A stretch of 64,000 nucleotides of DNA. Origin: Maniola hyperantus. Taxonomy: Eukaryota; Arthropoda; Insecta; Lepidoptera; Nymphalidae. This document shows positions 40,672 to 51,369 of the stretch, in pieces (position 1 is the first letter of the stretch; every line of letters starts with the position of its first letter). Location of the stretch: assembly GCF_902806685.2 (NCBI RefSeq), contig NC_048561.1, positions 3,967,157 through 4,031,156 of the forward strand, written 5' to 3'. A program made the translations under genes and the position numbers. The notes under the pieces are model-generated. The model ran no database searches. It saw only the letters and a program-made list of their open reading frames with translations, and was not told the DNA's origin.

Positions 40672-41190
40672 TATCTTCTTCTATATATATATAAAATTCA
40701 AAGTCCTGACTGACTGACTGACTGACATATATATCAACGCCCAGCCTAAACCGCTGGTCCTAAAGACATGAAATTTGGAGGGTATATTCTTTGTAAAGAG
40801 TAGGTATCCACTAAGAAAGGATATTTTCGAAATTCCACCCCTATACCCCTGGGGGATGGAAGTTTGTATGAAAGTCGGTCTTTTTTCAAGTTATTTGCAT
40901 GAAAATTGGTATTTGGGTTTCCAGTCACAAATGAAGAAATACGTGTTTCAGTTTTGCCCATAAGGGTGGTAAAATAGGGGATGAAAGATTGTATGGGAAA
41001 GTTTTAATTATTGATATTATTAACTTGAAGCTAAGAAACGACTATGAGAAAATCCCCCCCCCCCCCCTAAAGGGATGAAATGGGGGTTAGGTTAGGTTAT
41101 ATGAAAGTCCTATGTTTTTGAAGTTAGAGACGTGAAAATTGGTATTTAGATTATTAGCTTTAAATAATCTATAATCTATCTATATTATAT
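40672..41190 (+). repeat. Long diverged Helitron-like remnant
   Basis: tctatatatatataaaattc start, (GACT)n run, then tcaacgcccagcctaaaccg and cactaagaaaggatatttt blocks as in family B, with extra unrelated segments. No CTAG end found. A second start-like word ctatattatataaaattc appears at 41180. Confidence 0.45.
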
Positions 41191-41199
41191 AAAATTCAA

Positions 41200-42000
41200 A
41201 GTCCTAAAAAAATGCCATTTGTTTCCTGTAGGCCTTTGTTTTTTCGTTCGGGGAGGAGGAAAATCCTCATGGATGCCTCCGGCATGCCCGACTCCACAAT
41301 GGCCTACGGACAAAAAACCTCCTCCCCCCCTCCGCTCTATCTTTCAGGTAAAACCTTTGCTTTGCATCTGAAAGATGGCTGTCTTTAGAGTTTATTATAC
41401 TATACTGTAAAAGTAATTGTTGCAGCCCCGTGCATTGCTGGAGCGCGTCAAATCCAAGCTTTTTTAACATTTACATAGTCTTCGACTGTGTAATATGCTT
41501 ATTTTAGGAGCATACTTTTAATAGATTTTTCAGTACCATTGGCGCTGATTCTGTTGTTTTTCTAAACTAAATTTAGAGTATCTGCATCCTTTTCTTTTTC
41601 ATATTGTTAAAAAAGGACGAAACATGAATTTTACATTTAAAGACTCTAAATTTTAGTGCACGCTACAAATTTAAACGATACGCTCGCGACTGGCAGCCAA
41701 AGTCACGAGGTTTGACGGCTGTAAATTAAACTTAAAACTGTCAAACTATGTCTGTCCCTTTCATATTATATTAGTAAGAAAAGGATGCGAATACTCTAAA
41801 TTTTAGTTATGCTCAGAATTAGTATCCTGTTATTCTTGTTCCACTTGGTGCCCCTACTCAAAAACTTATAAAGGGTTAATTGGTAATAAATATCTTTGTA
41901 AGTATTATCTTGAGAATCACGACATTGAAACACGTTTTCGAGCAAAAAATTCTCTTAAAGCAAGTATACGACGAACAAAAACATTTTTGAAAATTCTCGT
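41200..42000. other. No gene recognised
   Basis: attttagagtatctgcatcc (41573) and ggatgcgaatactctaaatt (41784) are inverted neighbours, so a degraded foldback element may span about 41570-41805. Otherwise nothing is supported. Confidence 0.35.
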
Positions 42001-42003
42001 CAT

Positions 42004-42543
42004 TAAGGTGAAAGACACGGGTCTGCCCGCGTAGTTCAAATTTAATTTGGTTTTTCGCAATTTGTAAACTAATACCAAATGTCTAGTTTAAGAAATTAGT
42101 CAAAACTAGCTTCTGCTCGCGACTTCGTCCGCGGGGGCTACACAAATTTCAAACCCCTATTTTACCCCCTTAGGGGTTGAATTTTCCAAATTCCTTCTTT
42201 AGCGGATGCCTACGTCATAATAGCTATCTGCATGCCAAATTTCAGCCCAATCCGTCCCGTAGATTGAGCTGTGCGTTGATAGATCAGTCAGTCAGTCAGT
42301 CACCTGTTCCTTTTATATATTTAGATAATGAGTTTGACGTGAGCTACTCTCACATCAGTCAATATTTTGACTAATTTCTTAAACTGAACACTTTCAAGTA
42401 AAGATTTTTATATAAACCTGTGAAGATGATATAGCTAGGGGCGAAATTTGAATGCCATAAGTCTACTTTGTCGCATTCGTTTACAAATTGTGAAAACCCA
42501 AATTGAATTTGAATTTCGCGGGCAGACCGTGTCTTGGGCCTTA
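42004..42543. mobile_element. Inverted-repeat element interrupted by a Helitron
   Basis: Left end TAAGGTGAAAGACACGGGTC and reverse complement of the right end TAAGGCCCAAGACACGGTCT; inner arms aagaaattagtcaaaa and ttttgactaatttctt. The Helitron at 42106-42325 separates the arms. Confidence 0.65.
42106..42325 (-). mobile_element. Non-autonomous Helitron, family B, nested
   Basis: CTAG preceded by A, TAGA followed by T; 220 bp; inserted in the foldback element above. Confidence 0.75.
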
Positions 42544-43059
42544 ACCACCCGAGGCATGCCGGAGTGTGGAGGAATTTTTCGAATTTCGAAAAAATAAGGC
42601 GCGCAAAAAGTGTCAAGTTATTTTGAAACTGCGGATTCCGATTTTTATCAGTGAGGAAATTTTTATTTCTTGGTAAGATTTCTTGATAAATTATTGCTAC
42701 TTTAGGCTGGCCGCACACTTGCGTCGAGTGATACTGGCAACATGATTTTCGGTAGCAGAAACGATTGAACAAGATGTTAAAGCCTTGTCTGATTCTAAAC
42801 ATTTGCGACTTTTGGGACTTCGAAATCCATAATTTGTAAACTATAAATACAATAAAACACCTGCTTCTATACAACATACAATAACTTTTATTTTTATTTT
42901 GTTTTATTTTATTTTATTTATTAGGTTAACTTACGGCTACTTACACTAATACATTTAAAAAATACTTATTCTGAACATATAACTTACTAAATGTATTCGC
43001 CATATTTTACAAGTTAACACAACATTTACAAAAATATGTTACAAAATAAATAAATAAAA

Positions 43060-43123
43060 CCGGCCAAGTGCGTGGCGGGCCTTGAGTTGCCTAAGGGTTC
43101 CTTGTTTACTACGGAACCCTAAA
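43060..43123 (-). repeat. Short CCGGCCAAGTGCG...GGAACCCT element
   Basis: Only 64 bp between the termini used by family G, with a different centre (tggcgggccttgagttgcc). It is either a deletion derivative or an end fragment of a sister family. Confidence 0.5.
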
Positions 43124-43207
43124 AAAAAAGACTAACTAACTTTATCAAACTTTCTGATGGAAGTGGAGTGGAGTGATTCTGATTGGTTGACAACCGGAGG
43201 CATGGCT

Positions 43208-43380
43208 CTGCCCCCCAATTGTGTAAGAATAACCATTTCATGGCTATAGCAATCGTCAAGAATTCTGCCCTTTGATTGGCTGTGAAAAAATGTAAACAGC
43301 GAATCAACCAATCAAATGGCAAAATTTCTTGACGATTGCGACAGCCATGAAATGGTTATTCTTACACAATTGGGGGGCAG
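43208..43380. repeat. Foldback element with about 72-bp arms
   Basis: ctgccccccaattgtgtaag to ccctttgattggct pairs with aaccaatcaaatggcaaaat to ttacacaattggggggcag, loop about 25 bp. Confidence 0.75.
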
Positions 43381-43634
43381 ATTGGTCGAAGAACTAAAAG
43401 GGATGTATCACGCTCTCTCACAAATCCTGTGCATCGTAATTCGTAACATGCCGAATAATGGATATTTTGAATACAATAACCACTTACTTACTTTTTGAAT
43501 CTTTAATCTACTTCAATTCGTAATTAAGTAGAAAATTTATATTTTCTACTTCACTGGTATGGATGTAATGGATATAATTTTTTCGACAGAAAAATTTCGA
43601 AAACTGCTCCAAATATCTAGATTATTATAGTTTT

Positions 43635-43735
43635 AATAGAATAGAATAGAATAGAATGTTTTTTCATTCATGTAAACTTTTTACAAGTGTTTATGAATAG
43701 TCAGGTAGTTTTAATTTACCACTGGTTCGGAATGC
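43635..43735 (-). repeat. Retroelement 3' fragment with (ATTCT)n tail
   Basis: (AGAAT)n then ttcatgtaaactttttacaa and ccactggttcggaatgccg. Confidence 0.65.
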
Positions 43736-43904
43736 CGTAATAATCGGAAACAGATGATTAGATTTATGAAAATTAATTAGTTTTATTGGATAATTTTGAA
43801 GACTAGTAGTGGTGATGGTGATAGTGCTGGTACTGGTGGTATCGGGGGCATTGGTGGTAATTATTTATAGACATATTTTTAACGTAAAAATAAGTGATAT
43901 TTAA

Positions 43905-44135
43905 CTAATTGAATATCGTATAAATTATGTAGTAGGCTGGAGTCGTTTTTCCCAATGCTTTTGTGGAAATGGGCCTCAGACCTGGGCGCGTTTGGAACCC
44001 TCGTAGCTTTAGTTTTAAGTTTGCGTAATAATTATCAACACTATATCTTACAAATCTAACACCATACCAGACCATCAATAAGAATAATTTATTACCTATT
44101 TTGAATAAATCATTTGACTTTGACTTTGAAAGCAT
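43905..44135 (+). repeat. Retroelement 3' fragment with (TTTGAC)n tail
   Basis: ctgggcgcgtttggaaccct ... ttgaataaatcatttgactt then tgactttga; sense orientation of the family also seen at 9398 and 49240. Confidence 0.6.
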
Positions 44136-44276
44136 TGGCGTTAGTTCAGCTAACCCATAACCGTTGCTCCACTTGTAGCTTAGTGTAGAGTAAATTAATT
44201 AAATTATTTTTCTACGTAATCTCTTTGTTATTTCACCACAACCATAGACAAAGAACATTTAGTGAGTACCGAGAAC

Positions 44277-44455
44277 AGTACGCGGCCAAAAGTAATGTAC
44301 ATTGGCCTTTAGAATGACATTTCGCTCTACAAAGCGTTGTCTCTGCCACTCATTCCTATGTATGACATTTTGTCGACATGCCACGACTGGGACAACGCTC
44401 TACAAATCTGCTATCTCCTTCTAAGGTCGATGTACATTACTTTCGGCCGCGTACT
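44277..44455. mobile_element. Foldback MITE family P, complete
   Basis: AGTACGCGGCCAAAAGTAAT and ATTACTTTCGGCCGCGTACT ends, palindromic centre with aaagcgttgtctctgccact. Confidence 0.75.
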
Positions 44456-44668
44456 CTACCATCTTCTAAATTGGCGAACAAACTCACCACCAAAAATTAT
44501 AAGACTCATAATACTGTATCCATAACTATCCAATTCAAATTGCCGAAGTGAGCAAAACCAATGCCAATGTGCGGTCAGCCTAATGCAGTTATTATGGCCA
44601 ATGTTAAAAGGACCACCCACTTTGTATGTACCGCGTATCACACCCCTTCCAAAGCAGCTTTATCTTTA

Positions 44669-44828
44669 GGTCCGGTATCCACCTCAGCGGAGCGGAGAGA
44701 AGATGTGTACAGTAAACCAATCCGATTTTTAAAAAATGAAGTGATAATTTTTTCACGTCATATATTTTTAATCTGATTGGTCGATAGAACGCATCTCCTC
44801 TCCTCTCCGCTTAGGTGGATACCGGGCC
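44669..44828. mobile_element. Foldback MITE family H, intact, TTA target duplication
   Basis: GGTCCGGTATCCACCTCAGC and GCTTAGGTGGATACCGGGCC ends; TTA at 44666-44668 and 44829-44831. A 3-bp TWA duplication would suit the PIF/Harbinger group, which I infer from that alone. Confidence 0.7.
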
Positions 44829-44842
44829 TTAGACCAAAATAT

Positions 44843-45034
44843 AAATATATTTATAAAAGGTAAAGGTGACTGACTGACTGATCTATCAACGCACAGCTTA
44901 AACTACTGGACGGATTGGGCTCAAAATTTGGGATGCAGATAGCTATTATGACGTAGGCATCCGCTAAGAAAGGATTTTTAAAAATTCAAACCCAAAGGGG
45001 GTAAAATAGGGGTTTGAAATTTGTGTAGTCCACA
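44843..45034 (+). repeat. Helitron family B, 3' terminus lost
   Basis: ataaatatatttataaaagg start and (GACT)n run; stops at gtgtagtccac, directly fused to a family G2 fragment. Confidence 0.65.
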
Positions 45035-45035
45035 G

Positions 45036-45238
45036 TGTCTGTCTGTCAGCGAGCTGTATCTCGTGAACCATAATAGGTGGAGAGTTGAAAGTTGTGCAGA
45101 ATGTATTGCCACTATAGCAACAAATAATAAAAATTTAAAAATGGCCGCTATGAATATTAAAAACAATTTAAATTATTTCTTGTACGACGGTACGGAACCC
45201 TTCGTTTTCGAGTCCGATTCATACTTGACCGGTTTTTT
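45036..45238 (+). repeat. Family G2 repeat, 3' half
   Basis: gtctgtctgtcagcgagctg, cgtgaaccataataggtgga and gacggtacggaacccttcgt ... cttgaccgg end. Confidence 0.6.
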
Positions 45239-45330
45239 TAACTATGACTAGAATAATTTCGACTATATTTCTTACAACAAAATATAACTTTTATAAATAT
45301 TACTCTAAACTAACTACCTACTTGGATTTT

Positions 45331-45978
45331 TTATTTACTTAATTACAAGTTAACCCTTGACTGCAATCTCACCTGGTGGTAAGTGATGATACAGTCTAAG
45401 ATGAAAGCGGGCTAACCTGGAAGGAGTATGACAGTTTTTAGGGTTCCGTACCTCAAAAGGAAAAACGGAACCCTTATAGGATCACTTTGTTGTCTGTCTG
45501 TCTGTCAAGAAACCTACAGGGTACTTCCCGTTGACCTAGAATCATAAAATTTGGCAGGTAGGTAGATCTTATAGCTGACATTTGGGGAACAATCTGAAAA
45601 CCGTGAATTTAAGGTTAGATCACACAAAAAAATTAAATTGTGGTCATGAACTAATAATTAGTATTTTCAACTTTCGAAGTGAGTGACTATATCAAGTGAG
45701 GTATCATATGAAAGGTCTTCACCTGTACATTCTAAAACAGATTTTGATTTATTTTTATGCGTCATAGTTTTTGAATTATCGTGCAAAATGTCGAAAAAAT
45801 ACGACTGTAGTACAGAACCCTCATTGCGCGGGCCTGACTCGCACTTGGCCGGTTTTTATTAAACCCATACCCCTTTGGTTTCTACCCATCATCGTATCGG
45901 AACGCTAAATAGCTTGGCGGCACAGCTTTGCCGGTAAGGTGGTAACTAGTTACGGCCGAAGCCTCCCACCAGACCAGC
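45331..45978 (-). mobile_element. SINE family S1 split by a family G repeat
   Basis: S1 text runs to gacagttttta (45440) and resumes ttttattaaacccatacccc (45853). The gap is exactly one family G copy. Confidence 0.8.
45441..45852 (+). mobile_element. Family G repeat, complete, with TTTTTA target duplication
   Basis: GGGTTCCGTACCTCAAAAGG to CACTTGGCCGG, 412 bp. TTTTTA at 45435-45440 and 45853-45858. The only copy for which the empty target is known from a sister SINE. Confidence 0.85.
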
Positions 45979-45981
45979 ACG

Positions 45982-46093
45982 CCTAACACGAGCCCACGAG
46001 AAAATTTTGTCTACGCATTTACTCGTGTTATCTCTATGAATAACACGAGAAAATGCGTAGAGAAAAATTTCTCGTTGGGGCGGGCATGTTAGG
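45982..46093. mobile_element. Foldback MITE, about 50-bp arms
   Basis: cctaacacgagcccacgaga ... tttactcgtgttat pairs with ataacacgagaaaatgcgta ... gggcatgttagg with an 8-nt loop. It lies where the S1 SINE would continue into its head. Confidence 0.7.
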
Positions 46094-46377
46094 ACCTCAG
46101 AACAGAGAAAATTAAGAAATTCGAAATTTCCACTGCCCCAAAACCCGGGACGGGATTACTTACGATAGGAAAACTATTTACCCGACTTTAAAAAAAAGGT
46201 GTTTAACTAAGCACACAGCCAAGGACGTAGGGTCAAGAACCTTCCGCGCCCTAGAAAGAGTTCATGCCGCACGTTACTTCGTTAGAAAGGCTATATAATT
46301 CCTACAATTATTATTATTTTCAACTAGCTTGTTCACTTTGATTAATATTTGAAAGGTTTCTGAAATATTTTGAAATC

Positions 46378-46640
46378 TTCCAACGCTGCGTCTTCCGGTG
46401 CGAGGTCGCCATTCTAGCACCTTGGAACCCCAACGTCTATCGGTTTTACGAACTATGTGCCCTGCCCATTGCCACTTCAGCTTCGCAACCCGTTGAGCTA
46501 TGTCGGTTACTCTAGTTCTCCTACGGATCTCCTCATTTCTGATTTGATCACGTAGAGAAACTCCGCACATAGCTCTCTCCATCGCCCGCTGAGTAAGCTT
46601 TCTTATGAGGCCCATAGTTAGCAACCATGTCTCGGTACTT
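46378..46640 (-). pseudogene. RTE-like LINE remnant lacking its 3' end
   Basis: Minus-strand frame LTMGLIRKLTQRAMERAMCG to WRPRTGRRSVGR, open for most of its length, then cut at 46378 before the WTDDI block. Loss of the 3' end points to a later deletion rather than 5' truncation. Confidence 0.75.
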
Positions 46641-46647
46641 ACTCATG

Positions 46648-46712
46648 TAAGAGTTCCCAAAGGATTTTTAAAAACCTAAATCCACGCGGACGAAGTCGCG
46701 GGCATCATCTAG
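46648..46712 (+). repeat. Helitron family A, 3' end fragment
   Basis: CCACGCGGACGAAGTCGCGG then CATCATCTAG followed by T. Confidence 0.65.
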
Positions 46713-47100
46713 TTCTTTTATAAATCACAATACAAATTAATATAGTTCTCCTCAGATTTTGAAAATAGTATTTTTCTGTTCTTCCGTTTTGGTCAACTCT
46801 TGGTACATGGTCACAGGTCACGTAGTGGATCATTGACCCTATTTCAGCTAATTAAATTTACTTAAAGTAGGAAAAGAGGCCATAACGAAGCAAAAATGTG
46901 AGAAGGATAGATTTATCAACTGTAGTGTATCGAGAAAGAGATGGCAATAAAGGAATGTTGTCCGCAACGAGAGCAAAACATCAAAAACTTTTGAAAAATA
47001 AACTGGTACCTACCAATGTCAGAGTGAACTAGAATGAGGGAACTCTCGGTTTGATCCTGGACCAAATATTAGGCTATGGAGACGTAAAATCACCACGGTG
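46713..47100. other. No gene recognised
   Basis: No repeat match found apart from the LINE end that follows. Confidence 0.3.
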
Positions 47101-47104
47101 GTGG

Positions 47105-47226
47105 GGTCCACGGGGGTGGTGGAATGGCGACCTCTGGAGCCGCTGGACTCAGGCGGCGCAAGACCATGGCGTGTGGAAGAGACCAATGTCAAGCTGTGGA
47201 CGTCTATCGGTTGATGATGATGAATA
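47105..47226 (+). pseudogene. RTE-like LINE 3' end, internally deleted
   Basis: ggtggaatggcgacctctgg, ctcaggcggcgcaagaccat and gacgtctatcggttgatgat blocks with the sequence between RPRT and SRW deleted. Confidence 0.7.
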
Positions 47227-47266
47227 AAGAATATTAGCCATGTTAGTAATCTACAATATAAAAAAA

Positions 47267-47696
47267 CCGGCCAAGTGCGAGTCAGGCTCGCGCAATGAGG
47301 GTTCCGTACTACAATCGTATTATTTCGACATTTTGCACGTTAATTCAAAAACTATGATGCATAAAAATAAATAAAAATCTGTTTTAGAATGTACAGGTGA
47401 AGACCTTTCATATGATACCCCACTTGATATAGTCACTCACTTCGAAAGTTGAAAATACTAATTATTAGTTCATTCATATTATGACCACAATTTAATTTTT
47501 TTTGTGTGATCTAACCCTAAATTCACGGTTTTCAGATTTTTCCCCAAATGTCAGCTATAAGATCTACCTACCTGCCAAATTTCATGATTGTAGGTCGGGA
47601 TTGTACGGGAAGTACCCTGTAGGTTTCTTGACAGACAGACAGACAACAAAGTGATCCTATAAGGCTTCCGTTTTTCCTTTTTAGGTACGGAACCCT
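47267..47696 (-). mobile_element. Family G repeat, complete copy
   Basis: CCGGCCAAGTGCGAGTCAGG to GGTACGGAACCCT, 430 bp, A-runs at both sides. Confidence 0.8.
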
Positions 47697-47702
47697 AAAA
47701 AT

Positions 47703-47870
47703 AAATCACTAAATGTGTTGCTCATCGCAAATCTCGAGAACAGCTGAACTGATTTCGCTAATTCTTTTTTTATAACATTCCTTGAAGTACGAGGATGGTT
47801 CTTACGGAGAGAAAAATTTAAAAAATTTGAATCGACTGTTAGGCGGAACCAAGTTCGCCAGGGCAGCTAG
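47703..47870 (+). mobile_element. Non-autonomous Helitron, family D, abutting family G
   Basis: aatcactaaatgtgttgctc start (first bases lost) and AAGTTCGCCAGGGCAGCTAG end followed by T. Confidence 0.7.
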
Positions 47871-47880
47871 TCTGTGTGTG

Positions 47881-47953
47881 CTAGTAGGTGGGGTTTGAAC
47901 CTGCAACCTTTCGGAACTCAGTCCGCTTCTTAACCGTTGAGCTATTGAGGCTC
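47881..47953 (-). repeat. SINE family S2, head fragment
   Basis: ggtggggtttgaacctgcaa and taaccgttgagctattgagg are the B and A box regions of S2. Confidence 0.65.
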
Positions 47954-48342
47954 TGTTACTAAAAAGACTATGGGTGAAAATATTATGACAAAATCGATCG
48001 ACAAATAAATCGATATTTTTAGCGCAACTCAACCGAGATTTAATGACACCCAGCCGTGACATAAATAAGGCAAGTATTAAAATAAGTAGCTGATAAAATA
48101 TCGCTTGACAAAAACGTCGGATCGACACAAAAAGAGACGGGCGGACGATGAGATCGGGAGGCCCTTTTATAAAATAAACATATCGATCGATTTTTAAATC
48201 GATTTTCGGTTTCGGTTTAAAGAAATTTTCGATCGATTGGGCCCGATAGTGACAGACGGTGTTAGCGTCTCACGCGATGCCCTTTCTTGGTAAAATATAA
48301 AGGCCTGGACAAATAGAACGTGGGGCGGAAAACTCTCTCGTG

Positions 48343-48409
48343 CCATGGTGACTGATGAGCGCTGTGGTTTTATAAGTGGGAAGTCCCGTGTTCGATTCCC
48401 GGCCGTGGC
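48343..48409 (+). repeat. tRNA-like SINE head, family S4
   Basis: gatgagcgctgtggttttat and cccgtgttcgattcccggcc resemble A and B box regions. No discernible body. Not a foldable complete tRNA as read. Confidence 0.45.
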
Positions 48410-48430
48410 AATTTGGGTACATATTTCTAA

Positions 48431-48550
48431 CTAGCTTATGCTCGTGACTTCGTCCGCGTGGGCTACACAAATTTCAAACTCCTATTTCATACCCTTAGGG
48501 GTTGAATTTTCGAAAATCCTCTCTTAGCGGATGCCTACGTCATAATAGAT
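48431..48550 (-). repeat. Helitron family B, 3' half
   Basis: CTAG at 48431 preceded by A and the CGCGGACGAAGTCACG hairpin; interrupted after cctacgtcataatagat. Confidence 0.65.
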
Positions 48551-48643
48551 AGGATCGAACTCCCGACCCCCGAATAAGAGCCCGACGTCTTAACTTTAGG
48601 GTTATTAAAGTTTATTTGACTAAAAAAGATCAATTTTTCTATA

Positions 48644-48845
48644 GCCATCATCATCATTATCAACAACAACAACAACAACAACCGATAGAATAGGTAGTTG
48701 GACATAGGTGGGACTTCCACACGCCACGGTCTTGCGCCGCCTGAATCCAGCAAGTCCCTGCTATTTGCCTGATGTCGTCCGTCCACCTAGTAGGGGGTCT
48801 TCCAACGCTACGCTTTCCGGTGCGAGGTCGCCATTCCAGCACCTT
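48644..48845 (-). pseudogene. RTE-like LINE 3' end with expanded (GTT)n
   Basis: Minus-strand KVLEWRPRTGKRSVGRPPTR then WTDDIRQIAGTCWIQAAQDR, frameshift, and a tail in which (GAT)n is followed by a (GTT)n run. Confidence 0.75.
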
Positions 48846-49239
48846 TTGTAGTAAAAACACCGAATTCCAAATTACCTATTTCTAGGCAGGTAAGTATTAT
48901 ACCTAGACATAACTAATACACATTCAGATAACTGTAATTATGTAAATAAGTAACATTGCTCACAAACCCAATTGATTGTATTATCAAAAGTGAGGAGTCT
49001 ACTAATAACGATAAGAAATTAGAAATCATAGTCCAAAATTTGACCTATATGTCCATATCATTAATTATCATTTCATAGATGTTGAGTTTTCCAAATTTGG
49101 TACAGACTTGGATTGGTAGGGCCACAGAATTATTCAGAACTAGCTGACCCCGCCCCGGCTTCGCTTAAATAGATTCTCAAAAATCATGATAGTGATGCAA
49201 CACATATTTCTTGACTTTTAATCGAAAGTCCAAACATAG

Positions 49240-49385
49240 TCAAAGTCAAAGTCAAATGATTTATTCAAAATAGGTAATAAATTACTCCTTTGGATTGTCA
49301 GTTGTTGGATTTGTAAGATATACTGTATATTATAGTGGTGATAATTATAACGCAAAATTGAAACTGAAGCTAGGAGAGTTCCATT
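49240..49385 (-). repeat. Retroelement 3' fragment with (TTTGAC)n tail
   Basis: catagtcaaagtcaaagtca then attcaaaataggtaataaat. Confidence 0.6.
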
Positions 49386-49428
49386 ACCCTACATTAAACC
49401 AATTTTCATAGATATATACTTAATTTCA

Positions 49429-49706
49429 AAATCGGTCACGTCGAAGTCGGACTCGCACAGGAAGGGTTCCGTACCATCGTGCAAGAAATAACACTTTTTA
49501 ATTTTTTTTTAATTTTCATGTAGGTAATTTTGAAAATTTAAATATTTGTTGTTGGAGCGGCAATAGAAACATACATTCTGTGAAAATTTCAAGTCTCTAC
49601 CTATTATCGTTCACGAGATACAGCCTGCTGACAGACAGACGGACAGCGGATGCTTAGTAATAGGGTACCGTTGGCACTTGGCACCCTTCGTGTACGGAAC
49701 CCTAAA
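49429..49706 (-). mobile_element. Family G2 repeat, near-complete copy
   Basis: aaatcggtcacgtcgaagtc start and gtgtacggaaccct end. Same terminal architecture as family G (GGTTCCGTAC ... GTACGGAACC) with a different interior (ttatcgttcacgagatacag). Confidence 0.65.
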
Positions 49707-49968
49707 AAGTAATAAAAATCTGAACCTGTATTTTTGAATTAAGAGCAGCAACAAATACTAGATCTGAACCAGTATGATCTAGTCAAAGCATACATAATTT
49801 ATTGAGTAACTAATTAATTTAGTGATAGACAAAAATAGCTACCTATTTTTAGATTTGATCATGAACATTCTTATGTAAATTAAAAATTAATAATATGTAC
49901 ATTATATATTTTAGTACAATAAACAAAATAATATTACCTGAAATGTAATTTACCTTACTTACTTTTTA

Positions 49969-50488
49969 GGGTTCCGTACCTCAAAAGGAAAAACGGAACC
50001 CATATAGGTTCACTTTGTTGTCTGTCTGTCTGTCTGTCTGTCTGTCCATCTGTCTGTCAAGAAACCTACAGGGTACTTCCCGTTGACCTAGAATCCTGAA
50101 ATTTGGCAGGTAGGTAGATCTTATAGCTGACATTTGGGGAAAAATCTGAAAACCGTGAATTTGTGGTTACATCACACAAAAAAAATTAAATGGTGGTCAT
50201 GAACTAATAATTAGTATTTTAGAATAGAATAGAATAGAATGTTTTTTTATTCATGTAAACTTTTTAAAAGTGCTTATGAATAGTCAGGTTTAATTTACCA
50301 AATTTTTAAATTTTCTAAGTAAGATAAACTATATCAAGTGGGGTATCATATGAAAGGTCTTCACCTGTACATTCTAAAACAGATTTTTATTTATTTTTAT
50401 GCATCATAGTTTTTGAATCATGATGAAAAATGACGAAAAAATACGACTGTAGTACGGAACCCCGTTGCGCGAACCTGACTCGCACTTT
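49969..50488 (+). mobile_element. Family G repeat interrupted by an (ATTCT)n-tailed fragment
   Basis: Family G text is broken at aattagtatttt (50218) by 50219-50298 and resumes aaattttctaagtaagataa. Confidence 0.75.
50219..50298 (-). mobile_element. Short retroelement 3' end with (ATTCT)n tail, nested
   Basis: (AGAAT)n then gtttttttattcatgtaaac; 80 bp, strongly 5'-truncated. Confidence 0.65.
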
Positions 50489-50775
50489 TTTTTAAGTATA
50501 CTTATCATTTCAAACTTTTGAGTGGCAGCATTTTACAGAAAATCTATAAATTATTCATGAAAATGCCTTTCAAAAAAATAATATAAAAAATTATAGTTAA
50601 AAAACGAGCCTAGAAACCAGCTTAGATAATATTATTAAAATTCAGAATAGGTAGTTTTAGCCTTGATTAATTATGTTCCTATATACCAAGTTTTTCAAAC
50701 AGTTGGCTAGAATATTATATAAGATTTAATACAGTTACTTTTATGCCTACTAATAATAAGGAGCCAGTGTTTAAC

Positions 50776-51300
50776 GAACAGTGCGTGTTGCCAGTGATGA
50801 CATATGGATCCGAGACATGGTCGCTAACTATGGGCCTCATAAGAAAGCTCAGAGTCACTTAGCGGGCAATGGAGCGAGCTATGCTTGGAGTTTCTCTACA
50901 TAAACAAATTAGAAATGAGGAGATCCGTAGGAGAACTAGAGTAACCAACATAGCTCAACGGGTTGCGAAGCTGAAGTGGCAATGGGCAGGGCACATAGTT
51001 CGTACAACCGATAGACGTTGGGGTCCCAAGGTGCTGGAATGGTGACCTCGCACCGGAAGACGCAGCATTGGAAGATCCCCCACTAGGTGGACCGTCAACA
51101 TCAGACGAGTCGCTGGGAGCAGCTGGATTCTGGCGGCGCAAGACCGTGGCGTGTGGAAGTCCCTACAAGAGACCAAGTGTGACCAAACACGCACAACAGA
51201 CGGAAACGTTTAAGTGCGGAAACCAGCCCAGAGCGAAGAAGAAGAAGAAGAAGAAGAGACCAATGCCCAGCAGTGGACGTCTATCTATATCTATACTCTA
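50776..51300 (+). pseudogene. RTE-like LINE C-terminal remnant with nested insert
   Basis: Reads NEQCVLPVMTYGSETWSLTM on to RKLRVT, a TAG stop, then RAMERAMLGVSL, a TGA after KVLEW, and the WIL-type end. The frame is dead at several points. A 78-bp insert (51176-51253) sits near the 3' end. Confidence 0.8.
51176..51253 (+). mobile_element. 78-bp retroelement tail with (AAG)n and 9-bp target duplication
   Basis: agtgtgaccaaacacgcaca start and (GAAGAA)n end. AAGAGACCA flanks it at 51167-51175 and 51254-51262. Family not identified. Confidence 0.7.
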
Positions 51301-51369
51301 TACTATATATACGATTGCGATCGTGACATTGTAGCTGTCAAACAACCGCGGTAGGGCCACTGGTAAAAC

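Noticed and set aside
42371..42877. 168-codon open frame on the minus strand
   Set aside because: About a third of it lies in the right arm of the foldback element ending at 42543. No homologous motif and no splice context.
43119..43498. Pair of short frames sharing LTQLGG- and HNWG-like text
   Set aside because: They are the two arms of the foldback element read on opposite strands.
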